The translations under genes were made by a program, and so were the position numbers. Shown here piece by piece: positions 36,156-49,150 of a DNA stretch of 64,000 bases. Each line of letters begins with the position of its first letter. Positions within the stretch are counted from its first letter, which is position 1. This stretch comes from Marsupella aquatica (taxonomy: Eukaryota; Marchantiophyta). The notes under the pieces were generated by a model that saw nothing but the letters and a program-made list of their open reading frames with translations, was not told the DNA's origin and did not search any database. The DNA is taken from contig OZ316896.1 in NCBI GenBank assembly GCA_973895155.1, positions 22,382,001 through 22,446,000 of the forward strand. Reading direction: 5' to 3'.

Positions 36156-38139
36156 TCTGTTGGGACTCCCTGGTCTTTTCAGCTTTGGTGGGACTCCAGA
36201 TGTGCTCAGGGAGAAGCTAGAGGGAATTGAATCCTTTCTCTCCAAGTTCTAAGGTATTTCACATGTGGAATATACAGGGGACAGACCAGTTGAATGTGCT
36301 CGGGGAAAATCTTTCCCTATTGGTCTGCTTATGCTGCTTGGATTTGCCTTAACTCATTGTCCTTGTGCCCACTCAGCCTAAATTCCCTAAACTACACACA
36401 AATATAGACTACGCCTGAGGTAGTGGAATATGAATCATTGTTGTGGCTGGAGGGAGAAATGTAAATGCAAAACACCTCATTCTAGCATCTCAAAATTGAA
36501 GGACCACAGAAAGATCCCCAGCCAAAAGTGTGAGTTATGGTCTTTGGTCATTTGTAGTAGGAGAAGCTATTGTGAGTCTGCCACCCGGCTTTTGAGAAAA
36601 CTTGTGTGACTGTGACCAAAGTCAAAAGCCCAGAGATGTGACCCCCTATTCTTCAGAAATATGCCGTGAAATGTGCAACCCAACCCGACCTGTTTCCGCA
36701 TCCATCAAAATTGGTTCAGAATACACAACCTGGTTACACTTTCTCTCTTCTCTCACTAGCAACAACTGGAGTCTTTTTTTCCATGGAGGCTTGTTGATTA
36801 CTGTGTACTCTCTATCTTCCAATTCAAGGACTTCTTCCTGAACTTGTGTACATGGAATAAGACCAAGCAGATTAGTCATAACTTGGTGATGAGAAACTAC
36901 AAATAATAAAAAACATGTGAATGAATGATGATTGGCTGGTTGGAGAAGTGAGGTGAATTTTACCAATTAGCCCCATGAATACCTTTGCGAATAATCATAC
37001 ATCAAAATGTGTTAATATATTGGATGCACTGATTTATTTAAAGAAAATGAAAATATTTATCATGGTATAGATAAATGTAGTACACAATATATGTCATATT
37101 TTGATCTGCAGTTAAGGGGGACATTGAATTCTTATCCTAGAGGAAAACACAATCATGTTATTTTAGAATTGAAATGTGAATCTATGTTTCCCGTTAACCT
37201 AATATATTGGCTTAATTATGGTACTGATATTTTAATAAGAAAATACTCTATAAATTCTAAATGTTTAGTAATTTATGTTCCTATGTAAAATGTAGTTATA
37301 AGGAATGTTCCCTACTGCGTATGTTGTAATTTATTTTACCAAGTGTAATCCATAATTTTTAGTCAAAATGATATAAAATACCTATATTTGTATAATTGTT
37401 TTCAAGTTGAACCAGTAATAGATCAGACTTAGGAACGGCCATTAATATTCTCCTCACCCGTCATCGTCACAAAGTTTCTTTTTGTCATCCAAGGGCTAGA
37501 TTTAGGTTTGGGATAAACTTGGGAGATTAGAAGATCATCACAGATCTGACACGTAGCTGGTCCAGTGTCGTTTACTGCTGGACCGGAATTAAACATTTTT
37601 GCATTTTGAAAATAATGCTTGTTGAAAAATTACTATTTACATCAAGCTAAGTAGAATATATTTAAATTTAAATCACATAATTATTCTCAGGTTTTTACGA
37701 GTTGAAAGAATTTGTCTGTCATGACTAAATTTTAGTAATTATATACTTTGCTGGCAACTGGGATGGAACTACAAGACACATGTACCACACTGATATTAAA
37801 ACACTATTAGCAAAATCACTCCTAGCCTTATCTACCACCCCCAACTTAGTCGCAGCAAGCGTAATTTCTAAGGACATTTTTAAGGATCATCAGTGTGGCA
37901 AAAGTATTCATGTGTGAAAGAGAAATGTTCGAAATAGTACAGTAGTTATCTCATTTTCTTCACAATTTTTTTGGTTGTCACTTATTCGAAATTTAAGGAT
38001 GAAAATTAGATTTTGATTAATGGGATCCGTGACTAGATGAAAAACAAGCTCAAGACAAAAAATACCATAACAATTTTAACACGATAACCTTTGGAGCCGT
38101 GTAGTTGATCAAATTCCCCCACTTAAAAAATAATAACAA
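36156..38139. other. Intergenic DNA, no gene seen
   Basis: AT-rich, strongly so at 36960-37420. The - strand frame of 106 codons at 36646-36966 has no recognisable motif. No repeats stood out by eye. Confidence 0.5.
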
Positions 38140-38460
38140 ATAGACCGCTGCCCCTCTCTGCCCCTCTTTGCACCTATTTCTCCCTTGGGAAATGGGATCT
38201 TTCGCATCCGCTTTGCTGACGACGACAAGGAGATGCAAAGACCGCCCCCTCCCTCATTCCACCGAATCAAATCGCGGCAGAGTATGTCAGACCTGGTTTG
38301 CCTTCACCACCCGCGGGCAGCAGGTCGTGCCCGACGAGGGCAGACAGTGCTACTGGACCGCCCCCACCGTCGATAGTCTCGTCCTACTTCCACCGAATCA
38401 AAACCCGAACAGCATGTCAGGTCATGTGGCTCCTCCTCTTTACTGCTGCCCGTCATAGCC
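38140..38460. other. GC-rich island 3
   Basis: GC-rich segment with repeated TTCCACCGAATCAAA (about 38257 and 38389) followed by CATGTCAG/TATGTCAG motifs, and with GCCCG-type words like islands 1 and 2. Overlapping frames are open on the + strand, but the repeat content argues against a gene. Confidence 0.45.
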
Positions 38461-39281
38461 GACAACGACGCCAATAAGCCCACAGTTGCAGCCCTGGTCG
38501 CTGGGAAAAAAATGATTAACGGAGCAGAACACGAGCGAAAAGCGAGTCGGATACTAATTAAGACTACGCCAAACTTCTCGCAAGTTGCTCCAATGCTCGG
38601 TCAAGTCGGGTCACGTCAGGTCACGTCAGGAAGTTAGGGCAGCCTGTTCTTTAGCGGTGGAAGGAAAACGCCAAAGTGGCGAAGATAGAATTTCTTTGAA
38701 AGATGTAGCGAATGAGGGGGCAGGGCAGATTCCTGAAAAGGAGGGGGTTATCCAGGTGAGGCTGAGTCAGAGCAAGGTAGGGGTTTCCCCGTGCGCAGGG
38801 CAGTCAACTCAGGAGCACTAGCGGTAGCCTTTTCTTTAGCGGTGGACGGACATTGCTAAAGTGGCGATTGGAGGCTCAGGCCATACTTCAGGAGTTCAGG
38901 TGGCGAATAGGGTTAATGAGCAACAAACAGGTCAGGCTGGCGACCCAAGTTAGGGGTTGGGTTGAGCTGCAGTAAAAGTCTGTGTCAAATTTGGGGGGGA
39001 AGAGTTTTAGCGGGAGTCCTTTCTTACTACCGTGGCCAGTGGTTCACATTTCACATAAGTAATAACTGGTTTGGTGACCAAACCTAAAGGGTCACAATAG
39101 GTTGAATAATAACTTTTGTAACAATACAGTATGACAATTTGGAGTCAAATACAATTTGCTCTTATACTGTCCCCGGGTTGTTTGTGAGACCCATCATTCT
39201 AGTCAAATTCTCTTGCTTGACAAACCCATGCAGGTTTCCCAGAGCTATATGGGGCCCTTCAGTTTAGGGCAGGGTTTTGGC
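38461..39281. repeat. Segment with duplicated TTTAGCGGTGG units
   Basis: TTCTTTAGCGGTGGAAGGA at about 38648, followed by CGCCAAAGTGGCGA, recurs as TTCTTTAGCGGTGGACGGA at about 38830, followed by TGCTAAAGTGGCGA. A third partial TTTTAGCGGGAGTCC sits near 39004. TTTAGCGG-type words occur at the ends of some plant DNA transposons, so these may be terminus remnants (inference). GGTCACGTCA is also tandemly repeated near 38609. Confidence 0.5.
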
Positions 39282-39425
39282 TTCTTTTGTGGTGGACTTT
39301 GGCCAGGGTCCTCCTGCTTTTTGGCTCTTTGGTTGTCTCCCCTTGATTGGATAGTTCCCCTGTGGAATCTTGTCTCCCAACTGGCTCCCCTTGAATTTTT
39401 GGCACTTTGATATATATATATAAGC
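39282..39425 (+). mobile_element. Retroelement 3'-tail-like segment, copy 3
   Basis: Matches copy 1 (2929-3120): CTTTTTGGCTCTTTGGTTGT, then CTCCCCTTGATTG and ATCTTGTCTCC, ending TTTTTGGCACTTTGATATAT with a (TA)n run. Same orientation. Non-coding; class inferred. Confidence 0.4.
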
Positions 39426-40975
39426 ATCACTTCAACTAAACTAAACTTCAGCCAGTACTTGTTAAAAATTTGACCCAAGTAACCAAATATTTGGGGGTTT
39501 CTTGCTCACCCTGAAAAAAATTGACATGGAAGTTTGAAGAACATTCTAAGCATCCTGGTATAAACACTTACTTTTGAGAGTATTCATTTGCATTGAAAAT
39601 CAAAAAGTAGAATAATATTCTGGGCTTGAGTTGTTTCCTGAATGAGAACTAATTCATGTTTTGCACACTTGGTTCACAAACCACAATGGCACTACACTGA
39701 TGGTGTAGTCACATTGCCAAACTGGCAACAAGATCTTGTAAAGCCAGAGAAGATGTCCTACAGTGGATGCAATCTCCTTTAAAATGTAGCCATTTTTTCT
39801 CAGTTTATGAGAGGAGAGTGAGTGGCCACTTCACTCATTCTGTGAGAGATACTTTCTATCATTAAACCCTTGACATATGTATGTGGGGCACCTGTATATG
39901 CAAGTGACATTAGGTGGTACCAAAGTGCCATCCCAGTTTGAGCAGGGCGAGATACATTAATTAGTTTTCATTCAGCAATAAAATTAGCAAAAATTGTAAG
40001 TCAGTGTTCAGTGTTCACGTTAGGATGCTCAAAATTTTCTTAAAACTTACATGACAGAATTATTTCTATGTTTCAAAGGTATCTTAGAATGCAAGATATA
40101 TCGTACATGGATACAAGAAGAAGCGTACCATACAATGACATACGAATACGGTAGCATCAGAAGGACGTTTGCTAGAGGAACATTCCTGACTAGATTTTCG
40201 GGGGAGGTACGAAGGGGAGGGGGTAGGTGAGCTTATTATCATCTTTATTTTAGAATGTTTTTATTCCCTCTCAGCTGTGGACTTTGGCTGGACTTTGGAA
40301 GGGAAGCATGTTTTTTAAGTTATTTTTTGGCCTTGAAGGGCGATTTTTATTGGACTTAAAACCACCCTGGGTTGATTATAGCATGTTCTGCCTTTACTGC
40401 GTGGACTCTTATAAATTTGAGCGCTGGAATAGTGGAACCTAGGAATCCTAAACCTTTCCAATCCTTTTTGTTTTTTGGAGGGGGAACAGACCTTCTCATT
40501 TTTATTTTCGTTTTGGGGAAAGGGAAGAAAAATCATGCTCTTGTTGGGAACAACCAGACCAGTTCTTGGCAAGGAAGACCCTCCTTGCTATAAAATACCC
40601 AAGGAAACAACAGGCTTGAGGACTTAACCAAACCCACCTCCTCAGGTGGGAAGCCTGGTCTTGGGACCTTTCTCCGATTAAAAAATAACTTTCCCGCTGG
40701 TCAAGAGCTTTGGACCTTGGGAACCAAAAAATAATAACCAAAGCTGTAAGGAACACACCAAGGGCCAGTCCAATTTGAGGGTGTGAAAAGGCCATGATAC
40801 CTATAGTAGAAACAAAAGGAACCCATTACTCCCAAAGTATGACAGCAGGAGGCTGAGCTAAGGTGAAGGAAACAAAGGTTCTATCAGAAAGATGCTAGCT
40901 ATAGCAATCTGAGCAGAAATTTGTTGAGAAACATCATACTGACAATTCAGATCATGCAAGAACACTCCCACTGCC
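39426..40975. other. Intergenic DNA, nothing recognised
   Basis: AT-rich to mixed composition with short frames only. The overlapping frames at 40315-40795 have no family signature. Confidence 0.5.
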
Positions 40976-41355
40976 AATCTACTATTTGCCTTGGTCGGCA
41001 GTGAATATAGCAGGACCAGTGTGCAGACCCATTTTTTGAACCCCCACCTTGCCCCAGTCTGCACACCCCAATGTCACGGACTACTCCCAAGGCTGGCAGT
41101 CCTTCGCTCCACAAGCTAGAAGGCAAAGCCTGGGACTACCTGACAACGGTCATTGGCCCTCTTGCAGTCTACTATGTGCCTAGTCCGGCAGTAAATATAG
41201 CAGGACCAGCCCGCAGACCCATTGTTTGAACCCGCACCTTGCCCTAGTCTGTGCACCTCAATGTCACGGACTACTCCCAAGGCTGGCAGTCCTCCGCTCC
41301 ACAAGCTAGAAGGCAAAGCCTGAGACTACCTAACAATAATCGTTGGCCCTCTCAC
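40976..41355 (+). repeat. 190-bp tandem duplication
   Basis: Two copies with period 190 (TCTACTAT(T/G)TGCCT at 40978 and 41168). Shared blocks include AATATAGCAGGACCAG, AATGTCACGGACTACTCC and CACAAGCTAGAAGGCAAAGC. The copies are about 90% alike by eye. Non-coding. Confidence 0.9.
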
Positions 41356-44300
41356 TTTCAATCAAACATCTTTGCAGCTGCTCTGGAAAGTGCACTTGAC
41401 ACTTTAACTTTTCTTGTGGTTTGAACTGCGGCTGGCCATGTTTGCTGGGTGTGCAAGGCAGGGACAGGTGGGGAACCCTAAGTTCCATTCTAGAAAGTCT
41501 CGGATGTCCGAGTGCCTCATCGGATTGCTAAATCTCCCCAATAGCGAGGCTGGATATAATGTCCCGCTCCCAGAACTATTGAAAAATCTCAGCCTTGTTG
41601 TAACACACTTTGTGCTCCTTAGTTATTATTTTTCTAATGCCCCCATATCTGGAGTAGAACCTAATATCTTTCCATCGCTTCCATAACCATTGTCTAACGC
41701 TACATCACTAGTGTCAGAGTTTATGAACTAGGTTGGTAGTACGGTTTATCTTCCCATCTTTTGTATTCTGTCACTTTGTTTCTAAATGTAATTTCCAAGA
41801 CAAACAAAATAGTTGTACAAGGTCAATGATAACCTCATACTCTTGTTCATTGGGGGCCATTTTGATAGATGATGAGACATTACTCATAAGACAACATGCA
41901 CGTGTAATATCCAACGATCGAGTACACAAATAATCAACACAAAAGATACGTGGTTCACCTCACCAAAGGCTAAGTAAACAAGAGAACTTACATATTCTAG
42001 AAAGCTCTCTATGGCCATAACAAGTTTCCACAAACTAGCCTCTCCCCATCTCTCAACTGACTCCGGAACATTGAGTCTACTTTCCACTCACTAACTAACT
42101 TCTGTTAGTGAATATCATAGTAGCACATTTAACCTTAGCCAAGCACTTGAGTATGGTTAGAATGACTATGCTCGTGACTATGGTTATATCATAACTCTAA
42201 ACCTACGAGTAGCCTGACAACAGGGATGCTAATAAAATTTGATCTCATTTATAGTTGATGGGCCATTTTTCTCTAATTTGTGAAGGAAGGTGGCAAGATG
42301 GCCATGTCAACTTGGGGATATGTGGTGATTGGGGGTAGTTAGCCCCTAAGGTAAGGTGCCACAGGTGGCTGCTTTCCCAGTTAGAATTTGGTGTTTTGGG
42401 TAGCATAGTTGCAGGACAACCTGCAGTTGAAAGTAAGAGCTCGGCAGCTGAGAGGCAGCATGCAAATACCCCTGGGCAGCTAGGCTAGGGTTTGGCGAGT
42501 GAGTGGGTATGGGGCTGGGGATTTTGGGCAAGGAGGTACTGGGGTGGCCAGGGTGAGGACTGGAGTACCAGCCAAGGACACCGGGCACGAGGGCAACTAG
42601 AAACAGGTATTGGGGATGAGACTGGCTTTTAGCAAAGGGAGAGCTTTCTGACCAAAAAAAAACTCCTTTATATTAGTCACTGTTGTTTTTCTAGGTAAAA
42701 ATTGGGTGAATTTTGTTGCAGCTGGTTTTTCTGGCTTCTTGCACTTAGGAGGGCTTTGAAGTGGGCTGAAACCATTTGGGTTCCAATGCCTTGACAATGT
42801 AAGACCCAAGTATATACTGATTGTGTGGTGTGATGTACCTTGCTATGGTCATATGGCCTTCATCCACTCTAATGCCATATCATGTACATGACAGTTTTTT
42901 TATGTTGTCTTTACATCCACGAAGCAGCCTATAAAAATATATAGTAAACTTTTTGCATATCTCTAGAGGCATAACCTGGTTTTCACCTAAGTAGGATTTA
43001 CTTAAAGAATTGGTCTTCTTCATTCTTAATCCTCCTTGATTGGCGATGAGGAGAATAAATCAGTCCCATTGAAGAGTCACACTAAAAATCTGATGGAGTC
43101 AGTGGGAGATAAATGTGAAAGGGACAACAAGAGGTATCACTTAAGAAAAAACTGATTTTTGCAATGTTGCCCTAAAAATGTTTACAATGTTGCCCTGACC
43201 ACAGTAGATGTAACCGTAGATCTAATAACCATACTTTAGGGACAGCAGCCTCTCCTTAGGTAAGCGTCACTGCGCTCAGCCTAATCCCCTCTACTGTTGT
43301 CAGTACCACCCTGGCCGCCTGCATTGCTCCGCCCCCTACCTTGCAGGCCAAACAAATGGGGTCCGAGCTCTACCTCTCTGAGTCCTCCATGCAGCAGCAG
43401 TTGCAAACCAGGTTCTGGGTGAGTTGTGATTGAAGGGAGGATATTCCTCTCCCAGCCTCAACTGGGGTAAGGGACAGTTCTTAGGGGAGTTGGCCTTAAA
43501 TTACCATTGTCTATGACAAAACCTGGATCCACCAGGTTTCACCAGGTTTAGTACCTTTTTCCTGTGATTGTGGAGCAAAGTCTCACCCTAGAGGAGAGGA
43601 ATGTTGAAAAGAGAGAATTCTTGGACACTTCTCCTTGTATAGGGCCAGTGGTGGTTTAAGGGGCGCTTTGTGGGCAAGTGCAGTAGTACGAGATGATATT
43701 CCAATAGGGGTGGGGTCGTGGCTTTTGTCAGCTCACAACGTTGAGTGTGGGATGGACAATATACGTAAATGTTGGGTGAGGGGAAGTGAAAATGATGGTT
43801 GTGACTTCAGGACTGCAAAATTTCTAAGTTGGTACGGGTACTTTCTACTCTGGTGAAACCACCATATCAATTTTGGGGCAGAAAATAAGCTATTCAAAAA
43901 CCACCTGCATGCCTCCAACATAACAAACAGGTGCACACTTTATTTCCATTTCTACTGAGTAACATGTCTTCAGCCTTTGAGGGTTCTAGAGGAACAATGG
44001 TTTAGTCTGGGTTTCAGTCTGTCCTTCCTTCCACCCACAGGGGGGGATGGTGAGTGGCAGGGGAAAGGGCCTGTGTATCACTCATGTATACAGTTGCCCC
44101 TCCATGAGGATAGATGCAAAAGGAGCATTCATTTGTGAATTTCTACTCTGGGCCAAACAAAGGCCAATTCAAAGTCCCAGCTCTGTACTGTCGTACAATT
44201 GCCCTTGAAGTCCTTGAAAGATTCAACAACGCTATATTGACATACAAGGATCCCTTGTTCACCTAGTTTTGCATGGACTAAATAAAATGAAAGTTTCTAT

Positions 44301-44770
44301 AAGGAAAACTCCAAAATTGTCAATTGGACTATATAATTGGCCCTATGTTGTAACCCACTAATGAACATGCTTAGAAAGATATTTCCAACGAGCCCAACAG
44401 TAAAATTTCATTGAGGAACGGGAGACCTGCAAATATCCAAATGTCTGTCTCATTTTCTTACATTTCCCTCATTGGTGTAACCTGTACTATATGAGCAGAA
44501 AAGAGGGTTTTGCTGCAATCCATGTTGCAAAAGTGTAAGATTCCAGCATTTAGACAAACATCAGGTTCATCAGGGATTCAATCTCCTCTTCTTCACCATA
44601 AAAGAAAAGCAGAAATAATCTCCCAAAACTTTCAGTCTGAATACTGAAATGGAGATTACTTGACGTGGACAAATTATCTGCATGAAGAAGCTGTGCAGTT
44701 GAAATGGTGAGTCATGGTGGCCGCTCACACAAGTTTAGTATTTAATTAATCATTTAATCCTCTCTCCCTG
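41356..44770. other. Intergenic DNA, no gene seen
   Basis: Mixed composition. A G-rich stretch (42290-42560) contains a G-quadruplex motif. No coding, RNA or transposon signature was recognised. Confidence 0.5.
42505..42528 (+). other. G-quadruplex motif, intergenic
   Basis: Four G-tracts with short loops: GGG-TAT-GGGG-CT-GGGG-ATTTT-GGG. Meets the G3+N1-7 rule. No adjacent gene. Confidence 0.7.
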
Positions 44771-45406
44771 CACAAGGTAGATCATCGACCTGAACGGCTT
44801 GTTTTTGTTTTTGGAGACGAGAATCTGGTCGTCAACCTAAATCATGGAGCTGGCGAAGGGAAGGTTGGAATTGTCAACCACAATGATCACAACAGAATAA
44901 ATGTCGTAGGGGAAGCGAATCAAGCCCCTGCATTGGCAAATGCCCAAGCTGGGCGTCGATAGATCTTTTGCGAGCTGACTAGGAAGGATTCCAACACATG
45001 ACACTGGTGTCGCTCTTTTGTGAAACGCAACGCTGGCTGACGAAAGATTCTGAAACATGAGCTTGGTGTCTCCGTAGCTATGGTGCGACCCACATGGTGG
45101 TTGATACCGGTTTTCGACTGGCAAACGAGATAGAAAATGATGATCTGGTGCCTGCTGGAATCCATGATCGCGCATTGCAAGCTTTTCCAACCTGCTCCCC
45201 AACGAATCAACATTCTCTCTCCAACCTACCACTTTGCGTTCAGACAGACGTCCATTGGATCAGTTCGCATATACATTCCTTCCTTCGCTGCCATTAACAA
45301 TGAATTCATGCCTCGGCATGCACTCAAGTTCTCATTCGAAAGAGTTATCAGGACCGCCTTACACATCACCATTGTGATTATATCAATGGAGCTTTCCCAT
45401 ATTTAA
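44771..45406. pseudogene. Low-stop-density segment, possible gene remnant
   Basis: The + strand frame 44771-44962 is open for 63 codons and reads protein-like (HKVDHRPERLVFVFGDENL, then a hydrophilic stretch) before a TAG. Other open frames follow on + (45094-45406), and a 131-codon frame lies on - (44837-45232). Base composition is higher in GC than the surroundings. I recognise no domain and cannot choose a strand, so this may be a decayed gene or just a GC-richer patch. Confidence 0.2.
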
Positions 45407-48400
45407 GTGCCTTCTTGTGCATCCAAGAGTCAGAAATATTCCTGCCCACCACTCCACTTCACTCCTCTACTTCAACTTCACTCCTCTACTTCATTCAAGT
45501 TCTTCAAAGGTAAATTGGACTACCTCCCTTCACCTAACTCTGGTGGGTCAATTGAGGTGGGTTGATTCATCTCACCTCACTTACGAATCTATTGCACAGG
45601 ATAGGAACCATAATTATGTTTTGTGCTTTCTAGCCCACATAGATTAGTCAACCTGCAACTACTGTAGTGGAAGCTAGTTTATCATATCTTCCAGGCCAGA
45701 CAAGTGAGATATTCTCGACCAAAAAGCCACCTCATCTTCATGATTCCATTTAGATCCAAGGCTAGGGTAGTTTCGTGCAAAAACTTTTCTCCACTATCAC
45801 ACCCAGTAATGTACATTTAAGGCACTAAAAGAGGGTAACTTGTGGCCCCCCTTACAAAGAGGACTCCATGGGTATCAACTACTAAGTAAAAGATGGGGAT
45901 GGTTTAGTAGGTACAATTGATGGGCCTTGCTCTTGCCTCCCCTGCATGCACTGTATCGAGGTGGTCGAGTTTGGCCCCAGTTTTATGCAAGAAGGGTGTG
46001 TCATGTGCCCCTTGTGGGAGATCTAGTTAACACAATGAGGATTTTGGAGCAAAATATTGCCTCATCACCATAGATGCGGATATCTCCTACTCTACATTGT
46101 CAATCATAATGTGAATCTCTTTTCTACAGATTGTAATGTAAATGGGGAGTTCAATGACCAAACACAGTTGAAACCAGGTGCCATCATTTAATCCGTGTAG
46201 GAAATAATTAAGGTTGTAATGAGATAGGAAATAAAAAAAGGTGGTTATAACACAAAATAGAAAACATCCTTTATTTCATATCTTTGATAAAGTAAAACAG
46301 ACAGTTCAAAATTCAAATGTTATTAATGTTTTCTTTATAGAATAAGTATATTAGATTAAGTCATGACTGTCGTCTTTATTTAATAAGGCTATGGATTAGG
46401 GTTTAGCGGACACGTAATTAACCCCTACGATCTAAACCTGACTCCATAGCATATCTTGTATGACTTTGCAAATGAATGCTAAAAGTCAATTGAGAATCCC
46501 CCTGTCGGTGGATAATATGGAAATATCAGTGACACTGTTTTCCTTTCCTTTTCTTTTCCATAAACAATTATTGAAAACTCCTTTTGACCAAGTCGAGAAG
46601 AGGAAGCATTGAATTGGGGCTTTACCTGTGTTATTCGTTGATTTTTGTCCACAACGCCTCCATAGATATCCACACCTTTGGAGAAAAAAAGAGGCAAGAA
46701 GAATCTTTCCTTGATGGGGTTAGTATTCGGAATCCTTTTGCACAAATTTTCTTCCTTTGACCAAGAGAAAAAGGCCCAGCTGCCCACATTGACCAACAAA
46801 TGCACTGATGAATCAGCTGCTTTAATCATAAAATTCTCATGTCCATAATTGATATCAAAAGGTTACCTTTATCTAGTCAACTAAATTCGTCGCAAAGATT
46901 ACCTTCCCAAGCAAGCTATGGCTCTCTAAGCTCCCCAAGACCGTATCAATGACCTTTCATTTCTTCGTTTACTAAAAGTGGGCGGTGTATATTCGAGCCA
47001 GATTACCCGTCATTTGGACAAAAAGGAAGCCTACCGTTGTGAGTGTATGTATGGCTCTATATATATGTGATTATGCCCCTCTAGAGTACGATGCTTCACT
47101 GTATATATACTCATATTGTTCCTTTCGTTTTGTTCGTTTTTCCCTCATTCTCCATTGTCGAAGCTTGGCCTTCAAAATGGACAACTCATCATGGACATGT
47201 CTCTAAAAACTTGTGAGCTTTTTAAATGGAGGTTTTTGGTTGTATCAGTTTTCTGGATCAAATGAACTCAGCTGCCTCATCAAATTGAAAATTTTGCCTT
47301 GAGGGTCGCTCTGAGTTGGATATTTTCCACTTGGCGACTGTTTTCTAATTAAGTTGGCAGTGTCTGCGGAGTGGGGCGGACTAACTTGGAGGCCCAGCTA
47401 AGTACTTCAAATCATGGCAACATTTGACTCATATGAGTACATGATACGTGATGTGAGCGGATGAATATGTATCCCGAGAATGCACATTAAAAACCTACAG
47501 CCAGATATGTATTTTGAATAGCACTTAGTGCTTTCAACAAAATGTGTGAGGTTATCATGTCATGGAGTGACATATTACACCATATACTATGGAAGTTTGA
47601 TGTGTAATTACTGTGATGCGATGTCGCCATGGATACACACTCTTCCATTGATTGAACAAAGTTTTCCCACCATGAACCGGACAGTCATCAACCTTGACTA
47701 TGGTAAAGAGAATCTCAATAGTGCTCAAATGCAGTTGGGACAACACTTATTCATTTTTCGTTGATCATTGTGGGCTGTGGGTATTCAGGAGGAGGTAGAA
47801 ATTTTCCTATTAGAGCTTTTCATTGTCTGAGTTACTTCAAGAGAACAACAGCAAGGTACTAGTGCTTCTCAGTAGAGGCTTGCCCAGTTAGAGGACATCC
47901 ACCCATCATTTGCTTAGTTTGGAGTTCAATTACATTTGCCCTCTTCTTGTGTGTTTTGAATTGTCCTCTTGGGACCTCATTTGCTTTTACTCTCTTGCAT
48001 TTTGGCTCAATGAATGGGCCCCCTCTTGGGAAGTGATTTAATAGGGTGCCTGTGAGAGTACGAGGCAAGCAGGCCAGCAAATGAGCTGCATTATATTAGA
48101 AACACACAAATCTCAATTCCGAAAAATCCTTGATTTCTTGTATGCGCTTCAAAGTGGAGTTCTGATAAGTGATATAATAATAACATCTCCCTGCAGCTCA
48201 ACAATACCATGGTGATGAATGCTTTCTTTGCCCTTTCTGTGAATGAAATTTAGGGGTTTTGGATGAGTAATGTTCCCATGGGTTTTTTTTACACTCCAAT
48301 GATCATTAATATTAGCCAGAGTACATGGGGGGAAGCCTAATGGCAGGGGGGTCACATTGCCGAACAAAGAATTGTATTGTGGTGTTGAAGCCCTCCTAAA

Positions 48401-48952
48401 AAACATCTTAAAATGTACACAGTTGTATTTTTGTTTTGAATGATAAAACATATATCCTACAATGTAACTATTTAAGAATTGTCTAACAATTGCTTCAGGC
48501 TGTTCTCCAAAATAACAGTCCATGGGTCTTTATTTAAGGATGTAGTGTTGAGTCAAGTATGAATGCATTGTACATGGTGTCAAGAGCATTTGGTCTTGGC
48601 AGAATTCCTTGCTTGATCATTCTTCTCGATAAAGTTCCTTGAATATACATATGGAAATTTTGGACAGTGCTTGAAGTCGACAAAAATCTAGGTCAAGCAA
48701 TATTAAATCTTCCCATACAAGATCCTAAACATACATTTGGGGCTAAGTTGTAATGTAAATAACCACTTTTCCTTCCTTTTTGAGTGACTTTCCAAATCAG
48801 CATTCTTGTTTAAAAAGTCTCAATAACTTGTCATCTGATTTTTCCTCGATTGCCAACTTTGTTAGGTTAATCACTACTACGCCATTTTCTTGTCCCAGGG
48901 TTTTTGTCATGTGATAAGTGAACTAACCCTGGTTAGCCACAGAAGATGCTGG
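45407..48952. other. Intergenic DNA, no gene seen
   Basis: AT-rich. The - strand frame at 46479-46829 (116 codons) is not recognised. A reverse telo-box (TTAGGGTTTAG) occurs near 46395 with no gene next to it. The segment includes one member of dispersed repeat pair C (47552-47625). Confidence 0.45.
47552..47625 (+). repeat. Dispersed repeat pair C, copy 1 (partner 55659-55735)
   Basis: Shares with 55659-55735 a GGTTA(T/G)CAT..ATGGAGTGACA block, TTTGATGTG(T/C)AATTAC and GGGACACC/GCGATGTC-like continuation. About 65-75% alike by eye, same orientation, 8 kb apart. Non-coding. Confidence 0.4.
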
Positions 48953-49150
48953 GGCCCTGAGATTGCATGCCATATTGGAGAATATGACACTTCCCAGCAC
49001 CCTTGGAGCAGAGTGCACCAAGGGGCATCTACCATGAGGGCATAGGAGGGCACTTGGGAAATAGGGAAGGTGGGGTTGGAACCTAGCCGTAGCAAACCAG
49101 TAGTGGGGATGTATGAATCTGACCCAAGGACAATGTAATTAATCAGATTG
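48953..49150 (+). repeat. Dispersed repeat pair B, copy 2
   Basis: Partner of 29868-30060 with the shared blocks listed there. This copy carries an extra GCATGC near its left end and a longer middle segment. Confidence 0.65.

Noticed and set aside
36646-36966. 106-codon - strand open frame
   Set aside because: No motif and an overlapping + frame; likely chance.
38168-38458. 96-codon + frame in GC island 3
   Set aside because: The frame spans a duplicated TTCCACCGAATCAAA segment and shares repeat words with non-coding islands, so it is not a gene.
46390-46402. Telo-box-like TTAGGGTTTAG as a promoter element or interstitial telomere
   Set aside because: Single occurrence, no gene start nearby and no telomere-type array.
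46479-46829. 116-codon - strand open frame
   Set aside because: No recognisable motif, no supporting splice structure, AT-rich surroundings; not enough to call a gene.
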